Shown here piece after piece: positions 22,822 through 31,731 of a stretch of DNA of 64,000 nucleotides. The stretch's first letter is position 1, and each line of letters opens with the position of its first letter. This DNA is from Gordonia sp. ABSL11-1 (GTDB lineage Bacteria; Actinomycetota; Actinomycetes; Mycobacteriales; Mycobacteriaceae), in NCBI RefSeq assembly GCF_030315685.1, contig NZ_JASXSI010000020.1:1-64000 (forward strand). The letters are read 5' to 3'. The notes under the pieces are model-generated. The model ran no database searches. It was given only the letters and a program-made list of their open reading frames with translations, and had not been told where the DNA came from. The position numbers and the translations under genes are program-made.

Positions 22822-24030
22822 TCAGCTGGAGAGCCGCTCCGCGGCAAGCAGGTCGGCGAACGTGTATGTGCCGGTCGGGCGATCGTTCTCGCCCAGGAGA
22901 TAGAGCCGTTTCACGGCGACCAGGATTGCTTCCGCGATGATGTCGCGTGTCTGCGGATCGTTCAGGGTTTCGACATCGATGCTGTTGGTGATGTACCCGA
23001 CGTCGATCAGAGCGACCGGCATCCTGGTGAGGCGCAACACATCCCATGTTCGCTCGTGGGTTCGGCAATCGGAAAGCCTTGTGCGGGCGGCGATCTCACG
23101 CTGGATGAAACCGGCGAGGTTGCGACCGATGGTCGAGAACGACCCGTGCGAGTTGCCGAAGTAGAACGATGCGACACCGTTGGCCCGCTCATTCGGGTAA
23201 TGGCCACACCGCAATGCGATCATCAGATCGGCGTCGATGAGGTTCGCGACCCGGGCCCGTTCGTCGTCGCCGGGACGTCCCCGCCCATCGTGTGAGAGGA
23301 AGGTCTCCATACCGGCCGCGGCCATCCGGCCCTCGAGCCGGGCGCCGAGATCCCAGAGCACCGAGGATTCGAGTTCAGCGGTTGCGCCCGTGGAGAATTC
23401 GTGCAGTCCACCGGAGCCTGGATCGATCAGGATTCGCTTCCCGCTCAGGCGCGGACCCGACCGCCGGACATGCTCTTCCTCGCGGATGGCGTGGGGTGAC
23501 CCACCGGTGACGCGAGTGCCGAGACGCTCGAGCGAACGGAGTGTTGACGGACCGCAGATTCCGTCGGACGACAGACCGTACTCACTCTGATAGAGGCAGA
23601 CCGCGTTGTGGGTCGTCTCCCCGAACGTACCGTCGACGAGGCCGGTGTAGTAGCCGAGGTTCTGCAGTCGTCCCTGGAGGGTGGCGACATCATCGCCGAC
23701 CATCGGGGCGGACAACCGGTACAGCAGGACGCGTGTGCCCAGTTGGTAGGACGCCTCGCGAAGTGCTCGATAGGTCGCCGGCCCGACGATGCCGTCGGCG
23801 ATGAGACCGCGTTCCTGCTGGAAGGCGCGCACGGCCCGATCGCAGGCGTCGTCGAAGACGGCCTCGGGCGGAGTCCAGCCGCTGATCGTGCCGGAGAGGC
23901 TCTCGCCGGAGGGGTTGTCCCCGGCGAGGGTGTGTGTGGCCGGGCCGGATGTCAGCATCCCGAGTCCGACGAGGATGTTCCGGATCTCGGCGACAGCCGA
24001 GCCATGATCCCCGAGGCGGAACAACGGCAT
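22822..24030 (-). CDS. cwlM: CwlM, peptidoglycan regulator with amidase-like fold
   Basis: 402 residues from the ATG at 24030, preceded by GAGGAG at six bases. Two peptidoglycan-binding domains occupy about residues 1-95 and 105-170. An amidase_3 fold follows from about 197. Zinc and catalytic residues are altered: DPGSGG (Ser206) replaces the usual DPGHGG histidine, and LIDVGYITN has Asp343 where active enzymes have Glu. This agrees with published work that mycobacterial CwlM is not an amidase but activates MurA after phosphorylation by PknB. The C-terminal TGTYTF (386-391) resembles the phosphothreonine region. There is no signal peptide, so it is cytoplasmic. It lies downstream of trxA. 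Confidence 0.92.
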   Translation of the reverse strand: MPLFRLGDHGSAVAEIRNILVGLGMLTSGPATHTLAGDNPSGESLSGTISGWTPPEAVFDDACDRAVRAFQQERGLIADGIVGPATYRALREASYQLGTRVLLYRLSAPMVGDDVATLQGRLQNLGYYTGLVDGTFGETTHNAVCLYQSEYGLSSDGICGPSTLRSLERLGTRVTGGSPHAIREEEHVRRSGPRLSGKRILIDPGSGGLHEFSTGATAELESSVLWDLGARLEGRMAAAGMETFLSHDGRGRPGDDERARVANLIDADLMIALRCGHYPNERANGVASFYFGNSHGSFSTIGRNLAGFIQREIAARTRLSDCRTHERTWDVLRLTRMPVALIDVGYITNSIDVETLNDPQTRDIIAEAILVAVKRLYLLGENDRPTGTYTFADLLAAERLSS

Positions 24031-24152
24031 CAGCAACTCCTCGTACTGGCAGTGCGGCGGATGGGCACGGTGTGAATGTCCGGTTGATCGGTGCTCACCA
24101 GCGCACCGTCGCAATCACGGAGCATTCTCTCAGGTCACGACGGCACGACCAA

Positions 24153-24180
24153 ATGATGGCGCCACTCGGGGCGCCATCAT
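24153..24180 (-). terminator. hairpin between trxA and cwlM
   Basis: ATGATGGCGCC pairs perfectly with GGCGCCATCAT around a 6-base loop. It lies 58 bases after the trxA stop, reading on the minus strand, and is followed by TTT. It probably ends the trxB-trxA transcript and separates it from cwlM. Confidence 0.65.
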
Positions 24181-24237
24181 CGGGTGCCTGCGTCTGCGGG
24201 CCCAGCGTGTGGACCCGCATCTGCGCAGGTGAAGGTG

Positions 24238-24576
24238 TTACGCCGGCGAACCGACGACTCCGTCGAGTTCGCGCAGCAGGGCGGCCTTACCCTTGGCGCC
24301 GACGATCGTCTTGGTGGGCTTGCCGTCCTCGAACAGGATCATGGTCGGGATCGACATGATCTGGAAGTCGCGCGCGATGGCCGGGTTCTCGTCGACGTCG
24401 ACCTTGGCGACGGTCAGCTTGTCGCCGTGGTCACGGGCGATCTCCTCGAGAACCGGTGCCACCATGCGGCACGGTCCGCACCAGGTCGCCCAGAAATCGA
24501 CCAGGACCGGCTTGTCGGCGCCGAGAACCTCGTCTTTGAAGGTCGCGTCGGTGACGGCGACGGTATTTGCTCCCAT
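24238..24576 (-). CDS. trxA: Thioredoxin
   Basis: 112 residues, with the active site WCGPC (Cys33, Cys36) after VLVDFWAT and the cis-proline loop SIPT. All standard thioredoxin landmarks are present and there is no signal peptide. It reduces protein disulfides using electrons from TrxB. It lies 68 bases downstream of trxB in the same direction, and the pair probably responds to the oxidative-stress promoter in front of trxB. In M. tuberculosis the orthologue at this position is called trxC. Confidence 0.97.
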   Translation of the reverse strand: MGANTVAVTDATFKDEVLGADKPVLVDFWATWCGPCRMVAPVLEEIARDHGDKLTVAKVDVDENPAIARDFQIMSIPTMILFEDGKPTKTIVGAKGKAALLRELDGVVGSPA

Positions 24577-24644
24577 GGGTGTCCTCCTTATGGACGTCGG
24601 AAGAATGTGGTTTCTCTCGAGCGGGTCACTCAGGCCGGAGCGCC

Positions 24645-25649
24645 TCAGGCGTTGGCCGGGGCATCCACGACGACGAACTCACCTTCGACGGCGGGTTCCA
24701 TGTCGAGATCACCCTGCTCGGCGAGCCAGCGCTCGGCATCGATCGCGGCGGAACATCCGCTGCCCGCGGCGGTGATGGCCTGACGGTAGGTGTGGTCGAC
24801 CAGATCACCACAGGCGAAGACGCCGGGCAGCGACGTGTAGGTGGTGCGACCCTGGACCTGGACGTAACCCTCCGGATCGAGATCGATCTGTCCGCGCACC
24901 AGTTCGCTGCGCGGATCGTGCCCGATCGCGACGAACATGCCTGTCACGTCGATGGTGCTCGACTCGCCGGTCGCGGTGTCGGTCAGGCCCAGGCCGGTGA
25001 CCGAAGTATCGCCGAGAACCGAGGTCACCGCGGAGTTCGTCACGAACCGGATCTTCTCGTTGGCGCGGGCGCGTTCGAGCATGATCTTCGATGCGCGGAA
25101 CTCGTCGCGACGGTGTACCAGGGTCACACTCCGGGCGAACTTGGTGAGGAACGTCGCCTCCTCCATCGCGGAGTCACCACCGCCGATGACGGCGATGTCC
25201 TGATCCTTGAAGAAGAAGCCGTCGCAGGTGGCACATGCCGACACACCGCGGCCCAGAAGCGTCTGCTCGTTCTCGATACCGAGATAGCGCGCCGCAGCAC
25301 CCATGGCCAGGATGATCGCGCGTGCGCGGTAGACCTCACCGCCGACCTCGACCTCCTTGACCGGTCCGGCCAGGCGGATGGTGTCGACATCCTCCATGCG
25401 CAGGTCGGCGCCGAAGCGGATCGCCTGCTCACGCATCTCGTCCATCAAAGCCGGACCCTGGATGCCGTTCTGGAATCCGGGGAAGTTCTCCACCTCGGTG
25501 GTGGTCATCAGCGCGCCGCCGAACTGGGTGCCCTCGAAGACGATCGGGGCGAGCTCCGCGCGGGCCGCGTAGATCGCCGCGGTGTATCCGGCAGGGCCCG
25601 AACCGACGATGATCAGGTCGTGGATCTGCTGGCTGTCGTGCTGGGTCAT
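24645..25649 (-). CDS. trxB: Thioredoxin reductase
   Basis: 334 residues from the ATG at 25649, with GGAGG four bases upstream. The FAD-binding GSGPAG motif is at residues 16-21, the redox-active CATC is Cys139-Cys142, the NADPH-binding [10 protein letters not shown] follows, and [27 protein letters not shown] is the second FAD motif. It transfers electrons from NADPH to thioredoxin. It is encoded between the anti-sigma gene and trxA. A SigH/SigR-like promoter lies 62-89 bases upstream. Confidence 0.97.
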   Translation of the reverse strand: MTQHDSQQIHDLIIVGSGPAGYTAAIYAARAELAPIVFEGTQFGGALMTTTEVENFPGFQNGIQGPALMDEMREQAIRFGADLRMEDVDTIRLAGPVKEVEVGGEVYRARAIILAMGAAARYLGIENEQTLLGRGVSACATCDGFFFKDQDIAVIGGGDSAMEEATFLTKFARSVTLVHRRDEFRASKIMLERARANEKIRFVTNSAVTSVLGDTSVTGLGLTDTATGESSTIDVTGMFVAIGHDPRSELVRGQIDLDPEGYVQVQGRTTYTSLPGVFACGDLVDHTYRQAITAAGSGCSAAIDAERWLAEQGDLDMEPAVEGEFVVVDAPANA

Positions 25650-25710
25650 CCGTCCTCCGTGCTCGACGATGCCTGCCATGGTCTCGGCGGCATCGGTGTC
25701 TCGGCTGTCT

Positions 25711-25738
25711 CAACATCAGGGTAGAGGCAGATGTTCCC
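25711..25738 (-). promoter_or_regulatory. SigH/SigR-type promoter of trxB
   Basis: On the minus strand GGGAAC (25738-25733) is followed after exactly 18 bases by GTTG (25714-25711). This matches the GGGAAY-N18-GTT promoter recognised by the thiol-oxidation sigma factors SigH (mycobacteria) and SigR (Streptomyces), which are known to drive trxB. Transcription would start near 25705, giving a short leader before the ATG at 25649. Confidence 0.7.
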
Positions 25739-25804
25739 GGGTGAGTCCCGGCGGGCCGACGCACGTACCGGCTGTGACCAGATCAGATGGGTCGGCGGGT
25801 GATG

Positions 25805-26677
25805 TCAGCCACCGATGACCGTCCGGGTGATCGTCGCCGGGTTCCCCGTCGCACAGTCGTGACCCACCACCAGCGCATCGAACCGTCCGGCCACCCCGGT
25901 GGCGAACAGGATGACGACGCCCTCGCGCCCGCTGATGGTGACCGGACCGGTTCCGAGAACCGCGATCGAGGGGGGCACTCCGTTCGCCGCTATGCACTCT
26001 CGCAGTGCGGCCGCCGACGGGAACGGCGCGAACTGTTGTTTGCCGAGGACCGACAGCAGTGTCACGCGGTCTGCGGCGTCCAGGTCGTCGACGGTCGACG
26101 GGGCCGACGGCTGGGCCTGTATCGCGGGGTCGGATCTCCCCGGATCCGACTCGCCGTCGGATGTTCGGAGCAGACCGGTCGAGATCACCACGACGACGGC
26201 GATGGCGGCGGCCACCGCGACACCACCGGCCGCCCACCAGGCCGTCCGATGCGTGCGGCGGAGGTTCCCCGCGTTGCTGCGGTCACCGCCCAGCGCGACG
26301 ACTCGATCATCGCCGGCCGCCGACACCTCGGCGCTGATCCGATCGAGCGTGGCGCGGGTCCGCGCAGCGACGTCCGGAGGCACGGGCCGAGCCGGTGGTG
26401 GTGTGGAGCGCAGTCGTTCGGTGGTGCGGTCGAGTGCGGCCAGGATCGAGCGGGCGTCGGGGTCGTCGTCGAGGTGCGACCACAAGTGGTCGGCGACATC
26501 ACGAGGCAGCAGACCCGCGTGAAGATCGGCCAGCAGTTCCGGGGCGAACGGCGGCGCGGGAAGGCTCGTCGATCCCGTCTCTGGTCCACTATCGCCGGGC
26601 TCGTCCTCGCGACCGGTCGCGTTGCCACGACCGGTTCCCTTCTCGCGGGAATCGTCCCCTGCTCCCGGCGGGATCAT
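25805..26677 (-). CDS. Membrane-bound anti-sigma factor for SigM
   Basis: 290 residues; GGGAG lies nine bases before the ATG. Residues 45-120 are helical and cytoplasmic (PELLADLHAGLLPRDVADHLWSHLDDDPDAR), the likely sigma-binding part; no HxxxCxxC zinc motif is present. One membrane segment occupies about residues 146-170 (WWAAGGVAVAAAIAVVVVIST). The outer domain of about 120 residues has two cysteines. The gene follows sigM on the same strand, the usual place for an ECF anti-sigma factor, and corresponds to Rv3912 by order. The assignment rests mostly on context and topology. Confidence 0.85.
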   Translation of the reverse strand: MIPPGAGDDSREKGTGRGNATGREDEPGDSGPETGSTSLPAPPFAPELLADLHAGLLPRDVADHLWSHLDDDPDARSILAALDRTTERLRSTPPPARPVPPDVAARTRATLDRISAEVSAAGDDRVVALGGDRSNAGNLRRTHRTAWWAAGGVAVAAAIAVVVVISTGLLRTSDGESDPGRSDPAIQAQPSAPSTVDDLDAADRVTLLSVLGKQQFAPFPSAAALRECIAANGVPPSIAVLGTGPVTISGREGVVILFATGVAGRFDALVVGHDCATGNPATITRTVIGG

Positions 26678-26833
26678 CGTTCCACTCTCCCACTTCTCCC
26701 CCCGACCGGATCCGCCCCACGAGGGTGGATACCGGGCTCGCTCTGCGACTGATGTCGTCGATCGTCACAGTTAGGACGCACCGGGCCGCGGTCCGGTTCC
26801 ATCGGTGTCGCGGAGAATTCTGCCGGGTGGCCC

Positions 26834-27394
26834 TCAGGGGTCGCGAAGGTGCCCCAGGATCTGCGACAGCCGCAGCCGACCGCGTGAGCATCGGCTCTTG
26901 ATGGTCCCCGTGGGGACCCCGAGTCGCTCGGCCGCCTCGACGATCGAGAGACCCTCGACGTCGACGGCGACGATCGCCGCGCGCTGGTCGGCGGGGAGTT
27001 CGTCGAGAGCCCGGCCGATCGACAGCGACAGGTCGACGGCGGCCATGTGATCGTGCTCGTCGGCGTACTGCGCGACGTCCCAGTCGGGCAGCGGCACGGT
27101 CGCCCGGAGGCGATTGCGGCGGATGCGATCGAGGCAGGCGTTGACGACGATCCGGTGCAGCCAGCTGGTGACCTTGGCATCGGACCGGAACCGATCTGCC
27201 ATGCGATGGGCGCTGAGCAGGGCGTCCTGGAGCGCATCGGCCGCGTCGTCGGCGTTGCTGCTCGTGCGGCAGGCGACGGCCCACAGATAGTCCTGATGGC
27301 GTTCGATCAGGGTGGAGAAGGCGCCGGGATCTCCGCGGACGTGGGCGAGCAGTAAGTCCTCGTCGCTGCGCGCGTCGACGCTCCCCCGAGTCAT
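26834..27394 (-). CDS. sigM: ECF RNA polymerase sigma factor SigM
   Basis: 186 residues from the ATG at 27394; upstream frame is open but not sigma-like. Region 2 has AFSTLIERHQDYLWAVACR and LQDALLSAHRMADRFRSDAKVTSWLHRIVVNACLDRIRR. Region 4 has LDELPADQRAAIVAVDVEGLSIVEAAERLGVPTGTIKSRCSRGRLRL. It is an alternative sigma factor whose mycobacterial counterpart controls surface lipid and secreted-protein genes. The gene order sigM, anti-sigma, trxB, trxA, cwlM matches M. tuberculosis. There is no clear ribosome site. Confidence 0.92.
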   Translation of the reverse strand: MTRGSVDARSDEDLLLAHVRGDPGAFSTLIERHQDYLWAVACRTSSNADDAADALQDALLSAHRMADRFRSDAKVTSWLHRIVVNACLDRIRRNRLRATVPLPDWDVAQYADEHDHMAAVDLSLSIGRALDELPADQRAAIVAVDVEGLSIVEAAERLGVPTGTIKSRCSRGRLRLSQILGHLRDP

Positions 27395-27539
27395 GCGCGC
27401 AACCCTAATCGACCACACGCCTCGCAGTGCCACTGACCTGCGCGTTGTCCACAGAATTGGGGACACCGGCCTGCCTGTGGATCGCGCCGGAGAGCTCGGC
27501 GAGCCGGTCCCGCGTGCACCCGGCTCCCGGGCGCCGCGA

Positions 27540-28238
27540 TCAGTCCAGCAGTCGTTCGTATGCGGCGACGAACAAGGCCACGGAGACGTCGAGGATCGCG
27601 TCGAGCTCGAACAGGTCGGGGGGCAGCACACCATCGGCCGTGTCGGAACCCGCGAACTCGCCCGCCGAACTGGTATGCCAGTCGACCAGCAGCTGGGTCA
27701 CCGCGCCGACGAGCCCGATCGCCGTCAGGCGCTGCGATCGCTCCGCGGGGCGGTCGCCGAGCGCGAGTGACAGGATCAGGTCGGCCCACCCGTGAATAGC
27801 GGTGAGCCGCAACCGTTCCAGGTCGGGATGGACGCCGACGACCTCGACGAGCATGATCCGTGCGCGCCGGGGATTCTCGGCCAACGTGCGGACGAAGGCG
27901 CCGAGTGTCGCACGGGCGACGGCAGGCGCATCCATCGAGGCGACACCGGCTCCGGCGCGATCGGCGACATACCCCGATGCCGCAGCCACCGTCGACGCCC
28001 GTGCGACGGCCACGCAGTCGTCGTACACCGCGGCCAGCAGCGCATGACGATCGGTGAACGATTCATAGAAGTAGCGCTGGGTGAGGCCCGCGTGATCACA
28101 GATGCGCTTGATGGTGACGCCGGCGAATCCCACCGACCCGAACAGGTCCACGCCCGCGGCGACGAGGTCGGCGCGACGCCGCGCCCGACGTTCGTCCGCG
28201 TCGGCTCCGCCGTAGCGGCGGCCTTCGGGCGTGGACAT
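27540..28238 (-). CDS. TetR-family regulator, divergent from fatty-acid hydroxylase
   Basis: 232 residues. The N-terminal HTH is clear: RADLVAAGVDLFGSVGFAGVTIKRICDHAGLTQRYFYESFTDRHALLAAVYDD (about residues 23-75). The C-terminal ligand-binding part is helical and has no assigned ligand. The gene is transcribed away from the hydroxylase at 28386. The shared 147-base gap holds two inverted repeats spaced three helical turns apart, so this protein very likely represses the hydroxylase and itself. It begins the accessory block between sigM and murJ. Confidence 0.9.
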   Translation of the reverse strand: MSTPEGRRYGGADADERRARRRADLVAAGVDLFGSVGFAGVTIKRICDHAGLTQRYFYESFTDRHALLAAVYDDCVAVARASTVAAASGYVADRAGAGVASMDAPAVARATLGAFVRTLAENPRRARIMLVEVVGVHPDLERLRLTAIHGWADLILSLALGDRPAERSQRLTAIGLVGAVTQLLVDWHTSSAGEFAGSDTADGVLPPDLFELDAILDVSVALFVAAYERLLD

Positions 28239-28311
28239 GCGATCGGCTCCCCAGGGTCGTCGGCGGTGTGTCCGTGCTGGTGGTGGCGACGGATGCCTTT
28301 ACAGGACTCTA

Positions 28312-28333
28312 TCTGACACGCTATCGTGTCAGA
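28312..28333. promoter_or_regulatory. TetR operator 1
   Basis: TCTGACACG and CGTGTCAGA form a perfect 9-bp inverted repeat around CTAT. It is located between the divergent TetR and hydroxylase genes. Confidence 0.8.
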
Positions 28334-28340
28334 AATCTTG

Positions 28341-28364
28341 ATCTGACATGTTCTCGTGTCAGAT
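28341..28364. promoter_or_regulatory. TetR operator 2
   Basis: ATCTGACATG and CGTGTCAGAT form a 10-bp inverted repeat with one mismatch around TTCT. Its centre is exactly 30 bases from that of operator 1, so two dimers would sit on the same DNA face. Confidence 0.8.
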
Positions 28365-28385
28365 GGCCGAAGCAGGAGAACCGAG

Positions 28386-29354
28386 ATGCTGGACTTCCTC
28401 CCGGAGGCGATGCGTGAGCCGACCGTGGTCGCGATCCCCTTCTTCGTGACGATGGTCGCGCTGGAGTGGCTCGCCGCGTGGAAGCTCGATCACACCGACA
28501 TCGACCGCCCGTCGTCGCGCACCGATGACACTCTGTCAGAGCGCGGTTCGTACAACCCGCGGGACTCGCGTGCGAGCCTGCTCATGGTGCTGGTCTCGAT
28601 CGCAACCAGTGCCGGGTGGAAAGCGCTTGCGCTGCTCGCGTACTCGGCGATCTTCGCGTACGTGGCGCCATGGCAGCTGCCGACGGACTCCTGGTACAGC
28701 TGGGTGATCGCCGTCGTCGGCCTGGACTTCTTGTTCTACTGGGAGCATCGGATCGCGCATCGGGTGCGGCTGGTCTGGGCCACCCATCAGGCGCATCACT
28801 CCAGCGAGTACTTCAACTTCACGACGGCACTGAGACAGAAATGGAACAACAGTGCCGGGATCCTCATGTGGTTGCCGCTACCACTGCTCGGGGTTCCACC
28901 CGCCCTGGTGTTCGCGGTCTACTCACTGAACCTGATCTACCAGTTCTGGATTCACACCGAGCACATCGGAAAGCTCTGGGCACCAGTCGAATTCGTGTTT
29001 AACACACCGTCCCACCACCGCGTGCATCACGGCAGCGACGCGGAGTATCTCGACCGCAACTACGGTGGCACGTTCATCATCTGGGACCGCATGTTCGGCA
29101 CCTTCGCGCCGGAGACACACCGCCCCACCTACGGCTTGACGAAACCCGTGGAGACATACAACATCTGGCGGCTGCAGACCCACGAGTACGCCGCGATCGC
29201 ACGCGATGTCCGACGGGCGCGTGGTCTGCGCACCCGCCTCGGCCTGGTGTTCGGCCCGCCCGGATGGGCGCCGGCGACCGCGACTCGCGTGGACACCAGG
29301 TCTCACCGGACGGGCAGCGTGGTCACCGTGCCCGACGACAGCAGCAGCGTGTAG
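28386..29354 (+). CDS. Sterol desaturase/fatty-acid hydroxylase family protein
   Basis: 322 residues from the ATG at 28386, with AGGAG seven bases upstream; a GTG at 28356 lies inside operator 2. The di-iron histidine clusters are complete: EHRIAHR, THQAHHSSEY, HTEHIG and PSHHRVHHGSD. Several membrane segments precede and surround them. Members are membrane-bound O2-dependent hydroxylases or desaturases of sterols, carotenoids or fatty acyl chains; the substrate here is not known. Expression is probably controlled by the divergent TetR. The 3' end overlaps the convergent hydrolase gene by 52 bases. Confidence 0.9.
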   Translation: MLDFLPEAMREPTVVAIPFFVTMVALEWLAAWKLDHTDIDRPSSRTDDTLSERGSYNPRDSRASLLMVLVSIATSAGWKALALLAYSAIFAYVAPWQLPTDSWYSWVIAVVGLDFLFYWEHRIAHRVRLVWATHQAHHSSEYFNFTTALRQKWNNSAGILMWLPLPLLGVPPALVFAVYSLNLIYQFWIHTEHIGKLWAPVEFVFNTPSHHRVHHGSDAEYLDRNYGGTFIIWDRMFGTFAPETHRPTYGLTKPVETYNIWRLQTHEYAAIARDVRRARGLRTRLGLVFGPPGWAPATATRVDTRSHRTGSVVTVPDDSSSV

Positions 29355-30207
29355 TAGCTGCCGCCCGGGTAGTAGGCGGCGGTACGGTGGCCGGAGATCA
29401 GGTCGGTCGAGTCGCCCTCGACGTCGATGTGGATGCCGGTGGTGAGTGCGACACCGAGGAAGTCCTGCCGCGTCGTCTGCACGATCCACCGCACACCGTG
29501 ACCGAAGGTGTTCGACAGTGACGGCTGTGAGGCGATGACCCGGATCCGTAGTCCCGCCTCTCCCAGCTCTCGCGCCGAGTTGTGGAAGTTGTTCCCCAGG
29601 AATGAATTCACCGGATCGAACAGCATCAGTCCGCGCAGACGACGGTAGTCGGCGGGATCCGCCGTGCGTACGGCGTCGGCTGCGGTGAGGGCGAACTCCC
29701 CACCCGCGGAATGGCCCGACAAGAGCAGGCTGTCCGGCACGGTCGGTGCGAGACGTCCGGTGGTCCGCGCCGCTGCCGCGAGGCTGCGTTCCACCGCGCT
29801 GGGCGGCCGGTTCCCGTGTGCGAAGGTGAGCGACGGGTCGCGGATGAACTCGGTGTTGTCGGTGGCGTTGACGGCGACGCCGCACCCGGACACGCTGATG
29901 GCGTCGAGGGAGGTGGCCGCGACGAGGAGCCCGCTGTCGGTGTACGACGACGCGAGTACGCGCAGATGGTCGGCCGTGCGAGCGAATCCGTGCTGGAGCC
30001 AGACCAGACCGGTGGGCGTGCCGGTCGGGATGTGCCAGCGCACCGGGACCGACGTCGGCCGGTGGTCACATGTGGTGGCCAGGGTCGAGGTCGCAACCGT
30101 GTGATGGGTTGCCGCCATGGCGTTTCCGGTGTTTCTGGCCGCGACGGCGCCGGCCGCTGCGCATAGCGTGACGACGAGTGTGACGACAACCCTGCGAAGC
30201 GTGCCAT
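29303..30207 (-). CDS. Alpha/beta hydrolase, start region frame broken
   Basis: The body (about residues 30 to the end) is a serine hydrolase: LVWLQHGFARTADHLRVLAS is the first strand and oxyanion region, and LLLSGHSAGGEFALTAA holds the nucleophile in GHSAG. Just upstream the same frame reads TLRRVVVTLVVTLCAAAGAVAA, a clear signal peptide, but no start codon precedes it in that frame. A well-spaced GTAGGAG before ATG 30207 is off by one base, so one nucleotide seems missing near codon 2. Otherwise translation must start at the internal ATG at 30118 (271 residues), losing the signal. It lies directly after the PLP decarboxylase gene. Lipase- or esterase-like; substrate unknown. Confidence 0.7.
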
Positions 30208-30216
30208 GTCGGTCTC

Positions 30217-31731
30217 CTACTCCGAGCGCGGGCGCTCGTTCAGCCGGGCGAGCAGTTCGGTGAGCAGCGCCTCGGCGCGACGATGGGGCACGATGTCGAG
30301 TAGCGCCATGACGGGGGCGAGCTGATCGGGCAGCGGGCTCGCGTCGTCGTCGCCGGCCAGTCCCAGATCGGCGAGCAGTGCACCCGCCGACGACGCGTCC
30401 AGCCCGTCGTCGGCGGCCAGGGACGGGAACACCGTGCACAGCTCGCCCAGATCGATCGGTGCCACACCGCGGACCTCATCCGCGCCGGCGACGAGGGCGG
30501 CTGTGAGACCGTCGATCTCGTCTGCGGTGACCGGTGTGATGGTGAGGTGGGTGGTACGTGGGAGGACCGGACCGTGCTGTTGTGCGAGCCCCGGTTGGGG
30601 CTGGAGCACCCAGCCCCGCTCCCCCACCGCGTCGGCCCACAGGTGCGGATCGACGCGATCGCTTGCCGGGATCGCGATGTCCGATGTGACCGCGAACAGC
30701 GGTCCCACCGGCTCGCCGACGACACGGAGGCCGGTGATGCCGGAAACACATTGCCGGAGTGTGTCGGTCGCCGATCGACTTCTGTCGGTGAGTGTGGTGA
30801 AGCCGTCGGGACCGAGATACTCGATGACGGCCCACGCGGCAGCAAGCGACATCGCCGATCGACTGCCCAGCATCGTCGGATTGACCACCGGATACCCGGG
30901 CCACCGGGTGGTCGCGAAGGCGGCGGACCGTTTGGCGTCGCGGTCGGCGAAGAGCAGGACCGACGCTCCCTTCGGTGCGAAGCCGTACTTGTGCGCGTCG
31001 AGCGAGATGCTGGTGACACCGGGGACACGGAAATCCCAGGGCGACAGCGCCTCTGACGACGCCCAGAACGGAAGAACCCACCCGCCGATGCAGGCGTCCA
31101 CGTGGCAGGCGATGCGCTGTCGGGAGGCGGCGGCCGCGATCTCGGGGACGGGGTCGAGTACGGCGAACGGATAGCACGGTGCCGACACGACCACGATCGC
31201 GGTCCGGGGCGTCAGGCGGGCGATGACGTCGTCGGCGTCGACGACTCCGTGCTCGTCCACCGGGACGAGATCGAGTTCGAGGCCGAAATAGTGTGCGGCC
31301 TTGTGGAAGGCGGCGTGCACCGTGACGGGTGCGACGATCGTCGGTACGCCCGTACCACCTCCCGCCCGCCAGCGATCGCGCGCGGATTTCACCGCCAGCA
31401 GGCAGCTCTCGGTACCACCGCTGGTGACCAGTCCGACGACCTGCGCGTCGCAGGCCTCACCGTGCGCGAGGTCGGCGGCGAAGGCGATGACATCGGCCTC
31501 CATGCGGGCCACCGACGGGAACGCGGTCGGGTCGAGACCGTTGACCGCCTGCACCGACGCGGCAGCGGTACGAGCGAGGTCGTCGACTTCGGCCAGCCCC
31601 GAGTCGTACACGTAGGACAGCACCCGACCTCCGTGCGTGGGGGCGTCGTCGGCGCGCAGGTCTGCCAGCCGCGCGAGGATCTCCGCGACCCGACCAGCAG
31701 GAGTCTCGCCGGGTGTCATCTCATCCGGCAC
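30217..31731 (-). CDS. PLP-dependent group II decarboxylase / S1P-lyase-like enzyme
   Basis: 504 residues from the GTG at 31731, which has GGGAGGG just upstream; starts at 31746 or 31719 are possible. The core is fold-type I: LVTSGGTESCLLAVKSARD, HVDACIGGWVLPF (cofactor Asp), and SLDAHKYGFAPKGASVLLF with the PLP lysine. This arrangement is closest to sphingosine-1-phosphate lyases and related decarboxylases. The C-terminal 100 residues are an extra helical tail (LGELCTVFPSL onward). The start overlaps the stop of the MFS gene by 11 bases, so the two are translationally coupled and may share a substrate, perhaps an amino acid or a phosphorylated amino alcohol. Confidence 0.85.
   Translation of the reverse strand: MPDEMTPGETPAGRVAEILARLADLRADDAPTHGGRVLSYVYDSGLAEVDDLARTAAASVQAVNGLDPTAFPSVARMEADVIAFAADLAHGEACDAQVVGLVTSGGTESCLLAVKSARDRWRAGGGTGVPTIVAPVTVHAAFHKAAHYFGLELDLVPVDEHGVVDADDVIARLTPRTAIVVVSAPCYPFAVLDPVPEIAAAASRQRIACHVDACIGGWVLPFWASSEALSPWDFRVPGVTSISLDAHKYGFAPKGASVLLFADRDAKRSAAFATTRWPGYPVVNPTMLGSRSAMSLAAAWAVIEYLGPDGFTTLTDRSRSATDTLRQCVSGITGLRVVGEPVGPLFAVTSDIAIPASDRVDPHLWADAVGERGWVLQPQPGLAQQHGPVLPRTTHLTITPVTADEIDGLTAALVAGADEVRGVAPIDLGELCTVFPSLAADDGLDASSAGALLADLGLAGDDDASPLPDQLAPVMALLDIVPHRRAEALLTELLARLNERPRSE

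Noticed and set aside
28356-28385. Upstream GTG start of the fatty-acid hydroxylase
   Set aside because: It lies within TetR operator 2 and lacks a ribosome site; ATG 28386 has AGGAG.
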